From Lachnospiraceae bacterium UBA1766 (GTDB taxonomy: Bacteria > Bacillota > Clostridia > Lachnospirales > Lachnospiraceae): a stretch of DNA of 53,483 nt. The stretch is taken from assembly GCA_002314715.1 (NCBI GenBank), contig DCGY01000018.1:1-53483 (forward strand), given 5' to 3'. Made by a program: the position numbers and the translations under genes. The notes under the pieces are model-generated. The model was not told where the DNA came from. It ran no database searches and worked only from the letters and a program-made list of their open reading frames with translations. Shown one piece after another: positions 50,577 to 53,483 of this stretch. Every line of letters starts with the position of its first letter. The stretch's first letter is position 1.

Positions 50577-51011
50577 TCAAATAATTTCTTCTGTTTCCTC
50601 TAAACTTTCAGCAACCGCTTCCTCAGTTTCTTCAGCTGCTTCATCATTTTTAGCTGTAGGAATCACATTTGAGTAATTCCTTTTGAGCTGCTCATACATT
50701 TGCTGCGCCAGCCCCAGCTGCTGCTGATCCTGAATATTTCCAGCTATTTCCTGAATAGTCTCATCCTTAAAGTATCCCACCAGGCTGGACGTAGGTCCAT
50801 CTGTCAGAGAACTCTCTGGAATAGTCTTCTGTACTTCCTTTAGTACCTGCTCTATAAAATACGCTTCGAACTGTTTGCAGGCATCCAGTAGCTCCTCGTC
50901 AGTAGAATTTGAGTAATCCTTCTTTGCCGCTGCACTTGCCTTTGAAGTTGCCTGTCTTGCACTGTTAGTAGCGCTTTCAATATATCCTGATGTAAGTGAT
51001 CCAATATCCAT
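50577..51011 (-). CDS. Flagellar rod-binding protein (FlgJ N-terminal-like)
   Basis: 144 residues. Start ATG 51011 is preferred because AAGG ends 7 bases before it; the frame also has a GTG at 51017. CKQFEAYFIEQVLKEVQKTIPE and GYFKDETIQEIAGNIQDQQ correspond to the rod-binding domain of FlgJ. The muramidase domain of proteobacterial FlgJ is absent, as is usual in Firmicutes. An acidic tail rich in Glu ends the protein. It caps or chaperones rod assembly in the periplasmic/wall space. Confidence 0.88.
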   Translation of the reverse strand: MDIGSLTSGYIESATNSARQATSKASAAAKKDYSNSTDEELLDACKQFEAYFIEQVLKEVQKTIPESSLTDGPTSSLVGYFKDETIQEIAGNIQDQQQLGLAQQMYEQLKRNYSNVIPTAKNDEAAEETEEAVAESLEETEEII

Positions 51012-51043
51012 ATTCACACCTTCTTAACTCATTCTATAATGCA

Positions 51044-51859
51044 TTATGACTTAAGCTGATTAGCCACCTGCATCATACTGTCTGTAGTAGTGATTGCCTT
51101 TGAATTCATCTCATATGCTCTCTGTGCCACGATTAGATTTACCATCTCATCAGCGACCTGCACATTAGAACCCTCAAGGTATCCCTGATATACCGAACTC
51201 TTCGCTACGTTATCATTATCATTCTCATTGATAGCAGCTCCTGATGCTGCTGTGACAGAATACATTGTATCGCCGACCTTATTCAGACCCTCTGGATTCT
51301 GGAACTGCCATAAGCCAATTTTAAAATCAAGTGGCTGAGGCACGTTATCATCATCAGGATACATAAGAGTACCATCTGCATCCACAGTGATTCTCGAGGC
51401 AATGATATCGCCATCGAGTACAATAGGCTCACCCTCTGCACTAAGTACAGGGTTACCATCGCAGTCTGTGAGTGTCATACCATCGGCACCTATGGACATA
51501 TTGAAATTACCATTTCTTGTATAATACGTTCCACCATCTGCATTACGGACACCAAAAAAGCCATCTCCACTTATTGCAAATGCGAAGGCATTTGAAGACT
51601 CCAGCATTGAACCCTGTGTGAATCTCGAAGTGATAGATGAATTTCTAACACCGAGACCTACCTGTGCGCTGATTGGCTTCTGCTCGCCATTTGCAGTAGT
51701 AGTCTTCGTCTGCAATGTCTGATACAAAAGAGACTTGAATTCATTTGTCTCTGTTTTATAGCCTGTAGTATTTACATTTGCAAGATTATTTGCAATTGTA
51801 TCTACATTTATCTGCTGGGCTTTCATACCCGTTGCTGCTGACCAAAGTGATCTAACCAT
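51044..51859 (-). CDS. flgG: Flagellar basal-body rod protein FlgG (FlhP-like)
   Basis: 271 residues. The N-terminal rod signature SAATGMKAQQINVDTIANNLANVNTTGYK and the C-terminal DEMVNLIVAQRAYEMNSKAI are characteristic of FlgG/FlhP. The long distal rod is built of this protein. The order mreB/mbl, flgF-like, flgG-like matches the mbl-flhO-flhP order of Bacillus subtilis. ATG 51859 has AAAGGAAATG upstream. Secreted by the flagellar export apparatus, no signal peptide. Confidence 0.93.
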   Translation of the reverse strand: MVRSLWSAATGMKAQQINVDTIANNLANVNTTGYKTETNEFKSLLYQTLQTKTTTANGEQKPISAQVGLGVRNSSITSRFTQGSMLESSNAFAFAISGDGFFGVRNADGGTYYTRNGNFNMSIGADGMTLTDCDGNPVLSAEGEPIVLDGDIIASRITVDADGTLMYPDDDNVPQPLDFKIGLWQFQNPEGLNKVGDTMYSVTAASGAAINENDNDNVAKSSVYQGYLEGSNVQVADEMVNLIVAQRAYEMNSKAITTTDSMMQVANQLKS

Positions 51860-51882
51860 TATACATTTCCTTTCTCATACAA

Positions 51883-52662
51883 TTACTGTAGTTTTCCCAA
51901 ATTGTTTACTGCATTTGACAATGATGAATCCATCGTGGTGATAACCTTCTGATTTGCCTCATATTGTCTCTGAATTGCTATCATCTCTACCATATCAGAT
52001 ACAACATTTGTATTTGAGCCCTCCAGATACCCCTGGAATATCTCTCCATCCGCTGCAAAAGGTGTCGCACCTTCTACAGTATCATACAGATTCTCACCAA
52101 ACTTTGCGATATAATTGTAATCCTCAAAATCTGTAAGAGCTATTGTTCCCGCCAGCTCACCATCCTGATATATCTGTCCATGTGTATTTATCTGAACAGA
52201 TGCCGCAAGAGGATTGATATGGATGTGATTGCCTGCTGTATCCAGCACATAATCGCCATCCTTTGTCACCAGGTATCCCTCCTGAGTGATTGCAAACGAA
52301 CCATCTCTTGTATATTTTACAGATGTATCACCTGCTTTATTTGTATATTCAATATTGAAAAAACCATTCCCAGCTATGCCGAGATCATATGTATTTCCAG
52401 TCTCCTGAAATGGACCTTCTGAATAATCTGTATAATTCTCACCTATTTTAACACCCATATTGAGTGTTCCCATGCGATGTGGCACATTCCAGTCGGAGGT
52501 ATCGTTGATTCGTACACCGAGTACATCCTTGAAGGACTGCGAAGTCGCACCCTCCTTCTTGAAACCTGTCGTAGTTGTATTTGCCAGATTATTGGTCAAC
52601 GTATCCATTCTATGCTGTTCATTTATCATGCCTGTATACGCTGTATAAAGTCCTTTTACCAT
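51883..52662 (-). CDS. flgF: Flagellar basal-body rod protein (FlgF/FlhO-like)
   Basis: 259 residues. The N-terminus YTAYTGMINEQHRMDTLTNNLAN and the C-terminus DMVEMIAIQRQYEANQKVI are rod-protein signatures. The middle domain (LGIAGNGFFNIEYTN, KYTRDGSFAITQEG) is the D1 beta region. It pairs with the flgG-like gene 24 bp downstream. FlhO in Bacillus is the nearest functional name; FlgF is used by position in the rod. ATG 52662 has AGAGG upstream. Confidence 0.92.
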   Translation of the reverse strand: MVKGLYTAYTGMINEQHRMDTLTNNLANTTTTGFKKEGATSQSFKDVLGVRINDTSDWNVPHRMGTLNMGVKIGENYTDYSEGPFQETGNTYDLGIAGNGFFNIEYTNKAGDTSVKYTRDGSFAITQEGYLVTKDGDYVLDTAGNHIHINPLAASVQINTHGQIYQDGELAGTIALTDFEDYNYIAKFGENLYDTVEGATPFAADGEIFQGYLEGSNTNVVSDMVEMIAIQRQYEANQKVITTMDSSLSNAVNNLGKLQ

Positions 52663-52679
52663 TGCCTAACCTCTGAATA

Positions 52680-53483
52680 TTATCTCACTTCATCTCTGTC
52701 GCCAGCCAGGAATTCCACATACTTTCCTGTACCTATTGCGACAGCTGTCATCGGCTCCTCAGCAGTCATTGTATTAATACCAGTTCTGTCTTCAATAAGG
52801 TCCTCTAAACCTCTTAAAAGTGAACCACCACCAGTAAGTACTATTCCTCTGTCAGCAATATCTGCTGCAAGCTCTGGTGGAGTTCTCTCAAGCACCGAGT
52901 GTATAGCATCAACTATCTGTGAGGTAGCCTCCTTGAGAGCCTCCTCTGTCTCCTCGCTTGATACCTTAACTGTTCTGGGAAGTCCAGTTACAAGGTGACG
53001 GCCTCTTACCTCCATATAATCCACTTCTGGTCTCTTGAACGCCGTACCTATTTTAATCTTCATATCTTCAGCAGTTCTCTCACCGATTAATAGATTGTGC
53101 TTCTTTCTCATATAACGCACAATCGCCTCATCGAAATCATCGCCTGCTACTTTTACAGATGTTGATACTACAGTTCCGCCGAGCGAAATAACGGCTATAT
53201 CTGAGGTACCACCACCTATATCAACTATCATATTTCCACAAGGCTTGGTGATATCAATACCTGCACCTATCGCTGCAGCTATTGGCTCCTCGATGATCTT
53301 CACATCTCTTGCACCAGCCTGATATGTAGCATCCTCAACAGCCTTTTTCTCAACCTCAGTAACACCAGATGGCACACATACTGAAATGATAGGCTTTCTG
53401 AAAGTTCTTTTTCCAAGAGCCTTCTGGATAAAATACTTCAGCATCTTCTCTGTTACAGTATAATCTGAAATAACACCCTGTCT
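52680..53483 (-). CDS. Actin-like rod-shape protein MreB/Mbl, 5' part missing
   Basis: 268 residues remain; the frame continues past the window end (RQGVISDYTVTEKMLKYF at the edge). Actin-fold motifs are clear: VCVPSGVTEVEKKAVEDA, EEPIAAAIGAGIDI, VDIGGGTSDIAVISLGG, VAGDDFDEAI and TGGGSLLRGLEDLI. It assembles along the membrane and guides wall synthesis. Because the flgF/flgG-like pair follows directly, Mbl is the likelier orthologue, as in Bacillus. It ends 17 bp before the rod gene, so the flagellar genes are probably expressed with it. Confidence 0.94.
   Translation of the reverse strand, partial: RQGVISDYTVTEKMLKYFIQKALGKRTFRKPIISVCVPSGVTEVEKKAVEDATYQAGARDVKIIEEPIAAAIGAGIDITKPCGNMIVDIGGGTSDIAVISLGGTVVSTSVKVAGDDFDEAIVRYMRKKHNLLIGERTAEDMKIKIGTAFKRPEVDYMEVRGRHLVTGLPRTVKVSSEETEEALKEATSQIVDAIHSVLERTPPELAADIADRGIVLTGGGSLLRGLEDLIEDRTGINTMTAEEPMTAVAIGTGKYVEFLAGDRDEVR

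Overview
The window looks like a chromosomal segment of a motile, Gram-positive member of the Clostridia, most likely Lachnospiraceae. The evidence is a flagellar rod operon behind an MreB/Mbl gene, the CdaA-CdaR pair, a stand-alone Spo0A DNA-binding domain, and many secreted proteins with BIG2, PPC and choline-binding-like aromatic repeats. Nearly everything is on the minus strand, so transcription runs from high to low coordinates.

Region 1 (1-19 kb) holds secreted proteins. After a GT2-GT4 fusion glycosyltransferase cut by the window start come a papain-type protease, an NlpC/P60-like protein, a PPC-domain protein, a YD-repeat-like protein, a GH-A-like (DUF5722-type) glycosidase, an acyltransferase, a glucosaminidase and a transglutaminase-like protein that has lost its catalytic Cys and His. 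Six of the secreted proteins share one ~140-170 residue aromatic/glycine module with the invariant core YHPDG. It sits at the C-terminus in five and directly behind the signal peptide in one. Two of these genes are driven by duplicated promoters with a G8 tract between -35 and -10.

Region 2 (18.8-39.4 kb) is a large surface-polysaccharide cluster. It has two initiating sugar-phosphate transferases, a PglF/WbpM-type dehydratase, an SDR reductase/epimerase, an EpsG-like polymerase, an O-antigen ligase/Wzy-like protein, a Wzz-like protein with a degenerate tyrosine-kinase-like tail, and at least eight glycosyltransferases. The last gene of this cluster runs into the secreted-protein genes with only 29 bp between them. 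Near its upstream end lies the stand-alone Spo0A-type regulator, flanked by a perfect 16-bp inverted repeat. My working model is that the cluster makes a cell-wall glycan, the shared module anchors the secreted proteins to the surface (possibly through that glycan), and the orphan regulator and promoter tracts set expression.

Region 3 (39.5-45.5 kb) is housekeeping: a DUF212 membrane protein, a DUF3048 lipoprotein, HPr translationally coupled to leuA, and cdaA-cdaR for cyclic di-AMP. Region 4 (45.5-53.5 kb) holds two conserved membrane proteins, a YvyF-like flagellar-operon protein, comF, recD2, a rod-binding protein, two rod/hook proteins and a truncated mreB/mbl. Base usage changes abruptly near 45.74 kb: the tetranucleotide CCGG is common before and almost absent after. 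All family assignments are from sequence reading alone, without searches.
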